A stretch of DNA of 64,000 nucleotides from Flavobacterium psychrophilum (lineage in GTDB: Bacteria > Bacteroidota > Bacteroidia > Flavobacteriales > Flavobacteriaceae): NCBI GenBank assembly GCA_001708385.1, contig CP012388.1:496001-560000 (forward strand), given 5' to 3'. A model generated the notes under the pieces. It worked only from the letters and a program-made list of their open reading frames with translations. It was not told the DNA's origin and searched no databases. Each line of letters begins with the position of its first letter. Position 1 is the stretch's first letter. Position numbers and translations under genes: made by a program. This document shows positions 43,501-52,064 of this stretch, one piece after another.

Positions 43501-46500
43501 CAAGGCGTACCGCTACGATATAGAAACAGCCTGTGGCTGTATTGGTTACTTTGGCATACACCGTAGCTGTTGCCGATGGGTAGTTGCCCGGTGTACCGAT
43601 AAGGCTGGCAGGTGTAGCTGCAGCGTCGGTGTAATAGTCTACTGTGTACTGCGCAGGGTCTAAGCCTGCAAGTATCTCAGCACTCTGGCTGTTCAGGTTA
43701 AAATGGGCTATGCCATCAGTATCGCTGGTACCGTCATCACACAGCGCATAAGGCTGCGCCGGGCTGTGGGCATCAGGCCTTGGGTTTACAATCAGCACAA
43801 GGGTTACCGTATCATAGCAGTCCGTAAGGTCCGACTGTACCCTTAGGTACAGGGTCTGGGTACCTGCTACGATATTGTCATAGGCCTCGGGTGACGGTAT
43901 TACATTTACATTTAGGTCAGCATCGCTCTGGGTCTCAAAGGCGCTTACCGTTACATCGGGGATAGCGGCCTCAATAGCCTGCATGGCTGGTGTAAGGTTA
44001 AACCTTGCAAAGCCGTCGTTGTTGTCATCACATTCTGCAATAGGTGCAGGGGTGGTGGCAATAGGGGCAGGGATTACGTTTAGTTCCACACGGGCTACCC
44101 TTACGCAGTTCGTGGTAGGGTTAATTACCCTGGCCCAGATATCGGCATCGCCTGACAGGTAGGTTGGGCCCGGTTCAAAATCAGCGCCACCGGCCAGTGC
44201 CTGGGCTTCTGTCTGGTAGAAATACACCACATAGCTTGCTGAGCCTGCCGTTACCGCTGTTGCAATTTCATCAAGGTCAAAATCAGCCTCGCCAGGCAGT
44301 TCTTCACACTCGGTGGCAATGAAGTCTGCAGGGTTATCGCTTAATACCGGTAACGGGTTTACTAAAATGGTAAAGCTTGTGCTGTTACTGCAATTAAAAG
44401 TATTTTGTGTTGAGACAAATATGGTCTGCTGGCCGGCTAATGTATTGCGGAATGCTCCCGGGTCAGTAATAGTGGTTAGCGTGCCATTATTATCATAGGC
44501 GTAGGTAAGGACAAGGCCTGTATCGTTGGTGATGGAACTATACCTGCTGATAAGGTCAAAGACTTCAAAGCCATCCCCAGTGTTGTTCATATCACAAAGG
44601 CTGTAAGGTGCTATATTGTTTTTTAAAACCGGAAGGGGGTTTACCTTTAGCTGAAGTTCGCCGGTTGATGTGCACTCGGGCAAAACAGGATCTGTAACCT
44701 GGAAATATAGTGTTTCTCCACCAGCAACAGTATTAGTGTATGATGTTGGCGTAACTATAACAATATTGTTAAGTAAGTCCTCCTGAGATTTATAAAACTT
44801 AACGCTTAAATTCATATTACCTAAGTTTATCTGCGGGATTACCTGAGTAAGATCAAAATTTGTAATACCTGTACCCTCTTTATTTTCACAAGCTTCAAGA
44901 CCATCAGGAACAGCAAACTTAGGAACAGGGTTTACTGTTAAGGTAAACGAAGTAATATCATAACAGCCGGTGGCAACATTAGTAATACGTGCATAAACAG
45001 TTTGAGGATTAACGATATTGTTATAATTCAACGGGAGTGGTGCGCTGCCCGCAATAGCCGCATTTTCATCCGGATAATATACTACTGTATAATCCGCTGC
45101 CGGTTGCGTACCCAATATGGACGGGGTTTGTCCCGCAAGGAAAAACTCTGAAAAACCGTCATTAGGTAATACGTCACAAACTACAAGATTAGCAGCCTTA
45201 TTCGCAATTGGAATGGGTATTACTATAACGGTGTTAGTTACCGTTATAACGTTTAGTCCGATCGTAATATCTAAAGTTATTGTATATGAACCCGGTTCAT
45301 TATAACTATGCGTAGGGTTTTCTTCTACAGAAGTATTTTCATCTCCAAAGTCCCAATGAACTGTCCACGAAGGCAAAACGCCACCATTAAAACAATAACT
45401 AAAATCAATAGGTTCACCAGTACAAAATGTTTGGACATCTTCTTTACCATTTATAAAAAGATTAGCATTGTAAAAAGGCTGTGGAAAACCAGCTAATCCA
45501 AGAGCATGGAGTTTTCCCCCTAAAAAAACACTAAATAAATCTAGGTTGGGGGCATCAAAATGATTAGGGTCATTAATAGCAGCAAGATAAAATTGATTAT
45601 TTAGACGTGCATAATAAATTTTCCCGTCCAATCCGGTTTGTAAAGCTCCGCTTGTCCCATTAGGTGTATTATAAAAAACGACTTCTGAATCGGGTATAGA
45701 TGCCGCTGTAAGATCATAACGAACTAATCCGCTATATGTAGCATATAGTACTTTACTATTTGGAGAAAATTCAGCACTATAATATAATCTATCATTAAGC
45801 GTCTCCCCTTCAAAGAGCGTCTCGCCGTTAGACACAGTTCCGTCTATATTATTAAAGTCATACAAAAGTAAACTTCCTTTATAATCTGTGAAACATGCTG
45901 CTAGTTTCTTACCGTCAGGTGAAACTCTAATCCCCCCTACCGTATCATCATTATCTGTAAAGGGACTTGATTCTGATATTATAGGGTTTTCAATATCTAT
46001 GCCTTCATCAGTAAGTGAAAACACATAGAATTTCTTTTTATAATACGTAATTATCCAGTAACCTGAACAATCTCCTTTTACAGTCGCGGCAAGCTTTTCG
46101 GATACATTATTTTCTCCTCCGAGAGAAATAGGAATGTTTTTTTGCCCGGATACTACCTCTCCCTCTGTACCCAGTGTCATATCTACAATACTATACCTTA
46201 AACCATGCTTTGGACTGATTTCAATAGCGTCTGTTGTAAAAATATAAAACAGATCGGAAATTCCCGGACCGGGAACAATAAGTGTAGACTGCGTACTAGA
46301 TCCACTACCGGTCAAATTCTCCCCATTACTCATAATCATATGACTCTTGGTATATACAGTAACCCCATCTGTGTAAAATAACAAATTACCAAATTCGTCT
46401 GATATACTTGAAGTACCTTCTTTTGTATTTAACGCACCATCAGTAACAGCGACAGGAGAACCGGAAGAAAAGTCTACTCCCGCATTGGCACCAAAATACC

Positions 46501-46576
46501 AATGAGCAGTTTGCATTTGAGCTTGTGAACTCAAAAAAGAAAAGATAAACAATACTACGTAAAATACTTTTTTCAT
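40592..46576 (-). CDS. Giant T9SS type B surface protein, PKD and 13 tandem repeats
   Basis: A 1994-aa secreted adhesin-like protein. Signal peptide (VFYVVLFIFSFLSSQAQ), then a propeller-like N-terminal domain (~25-370, WYFGANAGVDFSSG). One PKD domain follows (WTVHWDFGDENTSVEENPTH, ~395-455). Thirteen tandem ~90-105-residue beta repeats span roughly 460-1735, each with CD...DG...FDLT and ending T.GCY...LTLIVNPLP. Ig-like modules and a gliding-motility-associated type B sorting domain close it (YPNFFTPNGDGFHDTWNIIG; KEFKSHFSLKR). It is exported by the type IX system and probably works in surface adhesion or gliding. Codon composition changes inside the gene, reported separately. It has its own strong terminator. 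Confidence 0.92.
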   Translation of the reverse strand: MKKVFYVVLFIFSFLSSQAQMQTAHWYFGANAGVDFSSGSPVAVTDGALNTKEGTSSISDEFGNLLFYTDGVTVYTKSHMIMSNGENLTGSGSSTQSTLIVPGPGISDLFYIFTTDAIEISPKHGLRYSIVDMTLGTEGEVVSGQKNIPISLGGENNVSEKLAATVKGDCSGYWIITYYKKKFYVFSLTDEGIDIENPIISESSPFTDNDDTVGGIRVSPDGKKLAACFTDYKGSLLLYDFNNIDGTVSNGETLFEGETLNDRLYYSAEFSPNSKVLYATYSGLVRYDLTAASIPDSEVVFYNTPNGTSGALQTGLDGKIYYARLNNQFYLAAINDPNHFDAPNLDLFSVFLGGKLHALGLAGFPQPFYNANLFINGKEDVQTFCTGEPIDFSYCFNGGVLPSWTVHWDFGDENTSVEENPTHSYNEPGSYTITLDITIGLNVITVTNTVIVIPIPIANKAANLVVCDVLPNDGFSEFFLAGQTPSILGTQPAADYTVVYYPDENAAIAGSAPLPLNYNNIVNPQTVYARITNVATGCYDITSFTLTVNPVPKFAVPDGLEACENKEGTGITNFDLTQVIPQINLGNMNLSVKFYKSQEDLLNNIVIVTPTSYTNTVAGGETLYFQVTDPVLPECTSTGELQLKVNPLPVLKNNIAPYSLCDMNNTGDGFEVFDLISRYSSITNDTGLVLTYAYDNNGTLTTITDPGAFRNTLAGQQTIFVSTQNTFNCSNSTSFTILVNPLPVLSDNPADFIATECEELPGEADFDLDEIATAVTAGSASYVVYFYQTEAQALAGGADFEPGPTYLSGDADIWARVINPTTNCVRVARVELNVIPAPIATTPAPIAECDDNNDGFARFNLTPAMQAIEAAIPDVTVSAFETQSDADLNVNVIPSPEAYDNIVAGTQTLYLRVQSDLTDCYDTVTLVLIVNPRPDAHSPAQPYALCDDGTSDTDGIAHFNLNSQSAEILAGLDPAQYTVDYYTDAAATPASLIGTPGNYPSATATVYAKVTNTATGCFYIVAVRLVVNALPVLITNEYSYSLCDTTLPANKETFDLTTTIDKFITDENLNGVAVTFHTTLADAQGGTNALTDAQAQAYENTSQVQSLYVRFTVTTTGCFRLGYLDIRVEPQPVLTLPSQDELTVCDTDGNGIGEFNLEALKETLANGDTSLVITFHLTAEEALSGANPIGNTTDYRNDHPGTQTLWVRAVSSTTGCFNTTPFPVTLIVTPAPQAPKLQDITLCDDTDNNGQDGALRTDLTVYETQIKEAVAPVEVTITYYLSKADADAGSNGIASPARHIARDGQVIWVRVENTAGCYSLTSFTIHINKPHQLVTPTPLAVCNEALPNDGIAEFDLTQKDDEILGPDGVGMDYVVDYFTTDPKTDSTAVAIADPKAYVNTDSNGAAQNPRTIWVRVTTTQGCVSYTTLTIRVLPLPVPNFNPAPLEVCDQDTTEVGSEPFDLTLAQDDIRNNGTNYLFSYYTTEEDAQAGTNAIPDPTSHNSASGSVWVRVEANTNNPSDLRCFQIVELELIVNPLPPIADLADYGICNDTPASPTAFNLKEYVETALGGNTGTIYTIGYFSDAALTTRATPITGYVVTGSATVYIEVVNNDTGCRIVKELELIVEQQAVANPVADPAAVCDTDDQNDGRASGWDLTLLAPEVLGAQDPAVFLVSYYDIDPSTVPAPQPIQDPENYTNQTPESQVIWIVVTNSDTVQDTPCSATTTVTLRVERRAEPVITTADGSDTVCIEWGASEGELELNSGVVPNGHTYLWYKDGVLLTDSDDSGSYIAKTGGVYTVVVTGPAPLECVSDESAGFTVIESGQASAIGQGYYVTNYFSDNQTITVTIEGNGEYTYQLDNGPRQESPVFTNVSPGYHSVTVWDEKTDFPCQELVLNGVSIVDYPNFFTPNGDGFHDTWNIIGLSGTGSVIYIFDRYGKLIKQISPDLESSGWDGTLNGTPVPATDYWFTVTYPEFDGTTTATKEFKSHFSLKR
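41370..45203 (-). repeat. Thirteen tandem protein-repeat units inside giant T9SS gene
   Basis: Units begin at KAANLVVCDVLPNDGF and end at TLRVERRA. Each carries a CD or CN near the start, FDL/FNL about 12 residues later, an YYT-D motif and a closing Cys before LxVNPLP. At DNA level units diverge, so this is domain duplication rather than a simple satellite. Boundaries are approximate. Confidence 0.8.
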
Positions 46577-46670
46577 TTATTTGTCTGGCATTTAAGAATG
46601 TACTGTATCAGAATTAAATACTTCATTTTGGTTGCCTCCAATAAAGCGGTGCACCTTTTCTATAATAAAA

Positions 46671-46698
46671 TTTACCGGCTGAATCATCAACCGGTAAA
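46671..46698 (-). terminator. Terminator after the 954-aa T9SS gene
   Basis: TTTACCGG (46671-46678) pairs with CCGGTAAA (46691-46698), 12-base loop, followed on the minus strand by TTTTATTATA. It lies 27 bases after the gene's stop. Confidence 0.75.
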
Positions 46699-46724
46699 CT
46701 AACTTTAATATTATAAATGGTTTA

Positions 46725-49589
46725 TTAATGGTTTCTGTTTATATAAACCCAGCCCGTTTGCATAGTGCTATCCGTTTTTTCAATGGCGTAGAAGTAGGTA
46801 CCATCAGGTAATTCTTTACCGTCCTTGTCCTGACCACCCCACTCTTTTACATAGCCCAAGCGGGAGTAAACATCTTTCCCATAACGATTATATATAATCA
46901 GGTGGCGAACGTCCAGTCCTGTTAAATCAAACCAATCGTTCATATCGTCACCATTAGGAGAAATTCCTCTTTGGATCTGACAAATATTGATAATTACCTC
47001 TGTCTCAAATTGTGTAAAAGCCAAACACGAATCCAGATCTTCCTCCACCCTATAACGAACAACGTATAATCCGGGTTGACTCGCCTTTACATTTATTTCT
47101 CCTGTTTCAGCATTGATAGTAAGACCTGAAGTAGAACTAAAGGTTCCTCCATCAGTAAAACTTTCACTCAATACCGGAAGAGCAGAAATATCATTGGTAC
47201 AAACCTCACCATAGTTGAACGAAATTGCGGGAGTTACCGAATCTGTTATGGTAATGACTGACGAATCTAAATCACCCTGTAAACACTCTATCGTTTCAAC
47301 AGTGTAGGTAATCGTATAAGTTCCTTTTTGGCTTGAAGATAAATCTATTTCTCCCGTTAAAGGATCAATACTTAATCCTGAAGCTGCGCTAAACGTTCCT
47401 CCCCAGGTAAAATTATCAGCAACTACCGGAAGGAGGTTATCAGCCAATATACACACAGGGTTAACATAACTAAATTCAACAACAGCTAATGAAACCGGAT
47501 TAACTTTTATAGTGATTTCTGTTCTTTCGGAAACACAATTGGTTTGAGGATTGGACGCCTGCACCCAGTATGAAACATCTCCTGTAAGTACAGGCGTAGT
47601 AAATTCTGAACCTGAAGCAATCGATTCTAGAGCATCTTCACTATCATACCAAGCAATGAGATTACCCTGCTGCGTACCTGCTACAAGAACTGCTTCCATA
47701 CCTTCACAAATACTAACGGCAGTATTTGTCATTACTACAGGCAACGGTGTAACTGTAATTTTAATTTCTATTCTATCTGAAACACAAAGCGTTTGTGCAT
47801 TATAAGACTGTACCCAATAAGATCTGTTTTCTATAAGCAAGGGAGTGGTAAAATCTTCTCCGGAAGCAATTGATGTTGTAGCTTCGGCACTATCATACCA
47901 AAGTATAGAGTTTCCTGTTGATGTACTTGCTGTAAGTAGTGCTTCTGTATTTTCACATACAGAGATCTCGTCATTTTCAACCGTCAGGTCAGGACGGGTA
48001 TTTACTGAAACTAAAACCTCTGTTCTTTGAGAGGTACAACCTGTAGGAGAAACAGCGTCTACCCAATACGATACTCCTTCTGTTAATGCATGAATAACGA
48101 AATCCGATCCTGTAAACAATATATCTGTTGCTGTTTTTGACGAATACCAATTAATTGTATTTCCCTCTGAGGCAGCGGTTAGTGTAAATTCGGTATCCGA
48201 ACAAACAGTGTAAGCTGTTTCAGCGGTAAGAACAGGTACTATACAGTCAGGTCCCAACTTTACTACCCAGTAATCAAAACCACCTATATTTGCACTTATA
48301 TCGCCATCGACAGACCAACTACTTCCTATGGTGACAAACCCTCCATCAGGGGCAAGTGTAAAGCCCCAAAAATTGTCATTTAGGCTTCCCCCCATGGTTT
48401 TAGTCCAGATAATATCTCCGGTCTCCTGATTTAACTTCATCAGGAATTCATCGGTTCCTCCGCGTCCGCCTATAACTTCTCCATCTGTTGATTTTATATT
48501 GATTATGTAGCTTCCACCTATTACGTAGTTGCCATCAGGCATGATTTTAACATCATTAGCACTTCCTCTGGTTCCATAGGTTTTTTGCCATATTACTTCT
48601 CCAGAATCATTTAATTTCAACACCCACGGTGATGGAGAATTATCCGGATCGGGATGACCTACAGCGTCCCCGTCTCCCGAATATGTCATACCTGCAACCA
48701 CAAAGTTACCCTCCGTAGTTTCTACAATAGAATAGCCTTCTTCCAAATTAGTACCACCGTAAGTTTTAGCCCATTGAAAGGTTCCGGCAGCATTAATTTT
48801 AAGTACCCAAAGACGACCATTAGGGTCATAAAAACCAGGGGAAATTTCATGCCCGGGAATAGCTTCAGAAATTTCTGCGCTTGTCCATCCGGTAGTAATA
48901 TAGCCTCCGTCTGAAGTTTGGATAATATTAAGTAGATGCGAAAATGTAAATTGCCCTGATCCTTGATAAGAATTAGTCCACTCTATATTTCCCTGTGCAT
49001 CTAGTTTGCTAATCTTAGAACCATATACATAATTATTATCGTCAGATGTTCCGTAAGTCATAATAAAACCGCCATCGCTGGTTACCTTAATATCAAAAAA
49101 AGCATCTTCCCCTTCGTCACCGTAATTTCGCTCCCACTCAATATTTCCGACATTATCAATTTTTACCAGCCAAACATCGGATCCACCTATATTACCTGAC
49201 ACGTCAAAATCATCTGATGAGCTGTTAGCCCCAAGTATATAGCCTCCATCCGGGGTTTGCCTTATTTTCGAAGTATCAACCTTTAACCCGCCGGCAGCAG
49301 CTCCTTCAAAAGAACTACCTCCATAAGTTTTTTCCCATTCGAGAATACCCATAGCATCAATTTTTGCAATCCAGTAATCGCTGGTGCCATAGTGATTGGT
49401 TACATTTCCTGAAAGACTAAATACATTTCCAAACACGATGTAACCGCCATCTGACGTAAATGTAATACCTCCCGCTCCATCATTGGATTCACTTCCTAAA
49501 GATTTCTCCCATTCAATCTGGGGTATTATAGTTTGTGCTTTTGAACATAGTACCGTGAGCAATATTAGTAAAGTAAATATTTTGTTCAT
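46725..49589 (-). CDS. T9SS type B surface protein with repeat N-terminus and Ig-like domains
   Basis: A 954-aa exported protein. Signal peptide (FTLLILLTVLCSKAQ). Residues ~25-450 hold about eight ~55-residue repeats of the type DYWIAKIDAMGILEWEKTYG followed by TPDGGYILG, a propeller-like arrangement. Next come Ig-like modules that each end in a Thr-rich VLxVTVNTRP-like strand (~455-700), two further beta domains and a type B sorting domain (GISPNGDDMNDWFDLTG; GTYFYAIEKTD; GWVYINRNH). Export by T9SS and anchoring at the surface are expected. It precedes the larger repeat protein on the same strand, but the terminator between them argues for separate transcripts. Confidence 0.9.
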   Translation of the reverse strand: MNKIFTLLILLTVLCSKAQTIIPQIEWEKSLGSESNDGAGGITFTSDGGYIVFGNVFSLSGNVTNHYGTSDYWIAKIDAMGILEWEKTYGGSSFEGAAAGGLKVDTSKIRQTPDGGYILGANSSSDDFDVSGNIGGSDVWLVKIDNVGNIEWERNYGDEGEDAFFDIKVTSDGGFIMTYGTSDDNNYVYGSKISKLDAQGNIEWTNSYQGSGQFTFSHLLNIIQTSDGGYITTGWTSAEISEAIPGHEISPGFYDPNGRLWVLKINAAGTFQWAKTYGGTNLEEGYSIVETTEGNFVVAGMTYSGDGDAVGHPDPDNSPSPWVLKLNDSGEVIWQKTYGTRGSANDVKIMPDGNYVIGGSYIINIKSTDGEVIGGRGGTDEFLMKLNQETGDIIWTKTMGGSLNDNFWGFTLAPDGGFVTIGSSWSVDGDISANIGGFDYWVVKLGPDCIVPVLTAETAYTVCSDTEFTLTAASEGNTINWYSSKTATDILFTGSDFVIHALTEGVSYWVDAVSPTGCTSQRTEVLVSVNTRPDLTVENDEISVCENTEALLTASTSTGNSILWYDSAEATTSIASGEDFTTPLLIENRSYWVQSYNAQTLCVSDRIEIKITVTPLPVVMTNTAVSICEGMEAVLVAGTQQGNLIAWYDSEDALESIASGSEFTTPVLTGDVSYWVQASNPQTNCVSERTEITIKVNPVSLAVVEFSYVNPVCILADNLLPVVADNFTWGGTFSAASGLSIDPLTGEIDLSSSQKGTYTITYTVETIECLQGDLDSSVITITDSVTPAISFNYGEVCTNDISALPVLSESFTDGGTFSSTSGLTINAETGEINVKASQPGLYVVRYRVEEDLDSCLAFTQFETEVIINICQIQRGISPNGDDMNDWFDLTGLDVRHLIIYNRYGKDVYSRLGYVKEWGGQDKDGKELPDGTYFYAIEKTDSTMQTGWVYINRNH

Positions 49590-49943
49590 ATTTTTTTAGT
49601 TTAAGTTTTAGTGTAATAGAATATTTGTACAGTACACCACAAAACTAACAGGTATTAACATAAAATTCCGAATTAAACAGGGTACAACAGGTGCATAACG
49701 TGTATAATTTAATATGCACAACACAAGCATAACATTCATACAGATAACCATAAACAATTAAAGATCAATATCTAATATTTAGATAGCGTTTTAATAGTTA
49801 GTTTTATAATTCGAAAAATTTCAAACAACAGAAGTTATTGTGTCAAATGGCATTTTGCTATACTAAAATGCATCTTTATAAAAAGAAAGGGTAAATATGC
49901 TGAACAGCGACATTACTTGTAAAGGCTGTTAAAGATAAATTCT
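49590..49943. other. Intergenic region upstream of the 954-aa T9SS gene
   Basis: 354 bases between two minus-strand genes. It contains the candidate -7 element at 49640 and no gene-like ORF. A weak inverted repeat (AACAGC...GCTGTT, about 49905-49932) near the end of the TPR regulator gene could act as its terminator. Confidence 0.4.
49640..49647 (-). promoter_or_regulatory. Candidate -7 element for the 954-aa T9SS gene
   Basis: On the minus strand the sequence reads TAGTTTTG, an exact TAnnTTTG match, ~50 bases upstream of the start codon. No clear -33 partner is visible, so support is partial. Confidence 0.35.
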
Positions 49944-51404
49944 TTAGAATTTATTAAAAAAATAATACAGTTCCACATCAACAGGAATAGATAATCTTTT
50001 TCGAATTCTGTTTTTCTTATTTTTTACCGTTGCTGGTTCTATGCATTGTATTTGAGCAATCTCTTTGGTAGATAATTTCAATTTCAGAAATGCACAAAAT
50101 TTAATTTCCGATTCTACCAGCTTCGGGTTTATTTCTAAAAGTTTTTCGTAAAACCCGGGAAATTGGTCGTGAAAAGCAATAATAAATGCCTGATCATCAT
50201 TTCTTGCTAACTCGGCCAACCGTTTATAGACATCTATATCCTGAATCTTTACCAATTCATTAATCTGCAAATAGGCTTCTTCTGCCTTTTCCTGTTTCTC
50301 CAATAACTTGTTCTTTATATACAAGCGTATCATGATACCAAGACTGATAAGCAGCAATATTCCGGATGCAATTCCTATATAAACGGTATAATTTTTCTCT
50401 TCAAGCAGCTTGTCATTTATTATTTTGTGCAACGATTTGTTTTTGTTTTGCTCCTGCTGCAATAAACTGTTTTGTAATTTTTCAAGGTAATGGTTTGCTT
50501 GTTGAAGACTGTCGGTTGTCTTGTATATTTCAGATAAGCTACTATAAATAGTATTAATATTTTCTATTGTAGGATTGATATAAGATACTTTATTTTCAGC
50601 TTTTTTATAATTTAATATAGCTTTGGTGTACTCTTTCCTTTCTTTATGTACATAACCCAAAACAAGGTAATTATTGAATTGAACAATATCGGGAGTTTTG
50701 ACCCTATCACTTAGCAAAAGTGACTGATTTATAAAGTATTCTGCGGAGTCAATATCAATTTTGGAATAGATCTCTCCCAGGTTTGTGTTGTTAATACGCA
50801 AAAGAAATTTTCTGTTGTCGGAATCTTTAAGTTTTTTTATTTCTTCATTTGCTTTTAATAACATATTTGCCGCCTCATGTGATTTTCTCATATGTCGATA
50901 AGCGGCAGCAGCGGCGGAATAAGCATTTATTCTGAGAGTTATAAGATCCTGTGGATCTGCCTTATAGTTTGTTTTATCAAGAAGTTCTGTTATTACTTCG
51001 AACTCTTCTAACGCCTTAGCCGGCAAATCACTACTTAAATAAATATTCGAAAAATGCAGGTGTGCGGTAGCTAAATAATGTAAGTTTTTATATTCTTCGG
51101 CTTTAGCTTGCAGCTTTTTTGTAGCATCTATTGCTTTTTTTAAATCTTTATTAGTATAATACCAACACTGGCGCGATATTAAAATAAGTTCCGTTTCCTT
51201 ATCTTTTTCTTTTATTGCCCAATCCAGTAAGTCGTCAATATCATTAAAAGCTTTATCAGAATTGGTCAGTAACAGTTGGCGGTTTTCAACAACACTCTCT
51301 TTGAGTGTTCTAGTCTTTCGTCTAGCGGTATCGCTTTGTGGAAAGACAGAAAATGTACTAAAAACTGCAAAAATAAATATGACCAACAGAATTCTTCTAT
51401 TCAT
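49944..51404 (-). CDS. TPR regulator with TM segment and LuxR-type HTH
   Basis: A 486-aa protein. Signal/anchor at the N-terminus (LLVIFIFAVFSTFSVF), then TPR-like helical repeats to about residue 320. A single TM helix follows (YIGIASGILLLISLGIMI, ~342-360), then a coiled coil and a cytoplasmic C-terminal HTH (LKLSTKEIAQIQCIEPATVK, NRIRKRLSI) of LuxR/GerE style. Periplasmic TPR plus cytoplasmic HTH is a one-component sensor layout common in Bacteroidota. It may control the adjacent T9SS genes, which lie downstream on the same strand; that is inference. Its own promoter candidate lies 30 bases upstream. Confidence 0.87.
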   Translation of the reverse strand: MNRRILLVIFIFAVFSTFSVFPQSDTARRKTRTLKESVVENRQLLLTNSDKAFNDIDDLLDWAIKEKDKETELILISRQCWYYTNKDLKKAIDATKKLQAKAEEYKNLHYLATAHLHFSNIYLSSDLPAKALEEFEVITELLDKTNYKADPQDLITLRINAYSAAAAAYRHMRKSHEAANMLLKANEEIKKLKDSDNRKFLLRINNTNLGEIYSKIDIDSAEYFINQSLLLSDRVKTPDIVQFNNYLVLGYVHKERKEYTKAILNYKKAENKVSYINPTIENINTIYSSLSEIYKTTDSLQQANHYLEKLQNSLLQQEQNKNKSLHKIINDKLLEEKNYTVYIGIASGILLLISLGIMIRLYIKNKLLEKQEKAEEAYLQINELVKIQDIDVYKRLAELARNDDQAFIIAFHDQFPGFYEKLLEINPKLVESEIKFCAFLKLKLSTKEIAQIQCIEPATVKNKKNRIRKRLSIPVDVELYYFFNKF

Positions 51405-51433
51405 TGTAAGCGCCGTAAAACATTAGGTAAAAC

Positions 51434-51441
51434 CAAAGATA
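51434..51441 (-). promoter_or_regulatory. Candidate -7 element for the TPR regulator gene
   Basis: Minus-strand TATCTTTG exactly matches TAnnTTTG, 30 bases upstream of ATG 51404. No convincing -33 element is visible at 17-19 bases. Confidence 0.4.
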
Positions 51442-51511
51442 TATTATTTTAGGGTATATCGGTTAAAATTGATTTTTAACTAAGTAAATTCTTTAAGCCA
51501 GTTTTAAATAT

Positions 51512-51769
51512 GGTTCTGTTGCATCCGTTTTTTAAAATCTTGGAATTAGAGCACGGCTACTTTATGATGACATTTACAGAATTATTTGAACATAGTTATA
51601 TCACGATTAGTCATCTGATTTTTCCCTATCATATGTATAACTCTATTCCACTCAATGTTATTTTAGCATTCAAAACTTTTAGAGAATACTGTTTTGTACT
51701 CGACATTAATGAACAATCTAATTCGGATATAATAAAACTGTTTAAGGATTAACAAGTAAAACATATTTA
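51512..51769 (-). mobile_element. IS6-family 3' remnant (copy B)
   Basis: Begins with the terminal sequence GGTTCTGTTGCATCCG and carries, on the minus strand, a more degraded version of the same transposase C-terminus as copy A (several frameshifts and stops). It shares with copy A the unusual inner block reading TTTAAGGATTAACAAGTAAA, suggesting that A and B derive from the same decayed ancestor. An open frame at 51510-51752 on the + strand is incidental. Confidence 0.78.
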
Positions 51770-52011
51770 ATCCTACTAATAAACGTCAAATCTCAATCGC
51801 CTTTTTAACTAGTATCGATTCCCGGTGAGAACCTAATCGAAGTTTAAAATGTTAATTTTTCATTGCTTACAACCAATGGGAAACTGTCTTAAAATTACAT
51901 GTAAAACTTGTCCCTCATTGTACCACTGAGATTTAAAACGCCTGTAAAATCAAGTGTATGACTTTCTGTATCGGTATATAGAGGAAAAAATGACAAAACA
52001 ACATCACAAAC

Positions 52012-52052
52012 AAAACCAGTTAAAGCTTTAAAACAGCCATTTAACTGGTTTT
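52012..52052 (+). terminator. Orphan 13-bp hairpin with T-run
   Basis: AAAACCAGTTAAA (52012-52024) pairs perfectly with TTTAACTGGTTTT (52040-52052), 15-base loop. It looks like a good terminator, but no intact gene lies before it on either strand. Probably left from a lost gene between the two IS fragments. Confidence 0.6.
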
Positions 52053-52064
52053 TATTACAGACTT

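Noticed and set aside
51510..51752. 80-codon + strand frame
   Set aside because: It is the reverse strand of an IS6 transposase tail and has no independent support.
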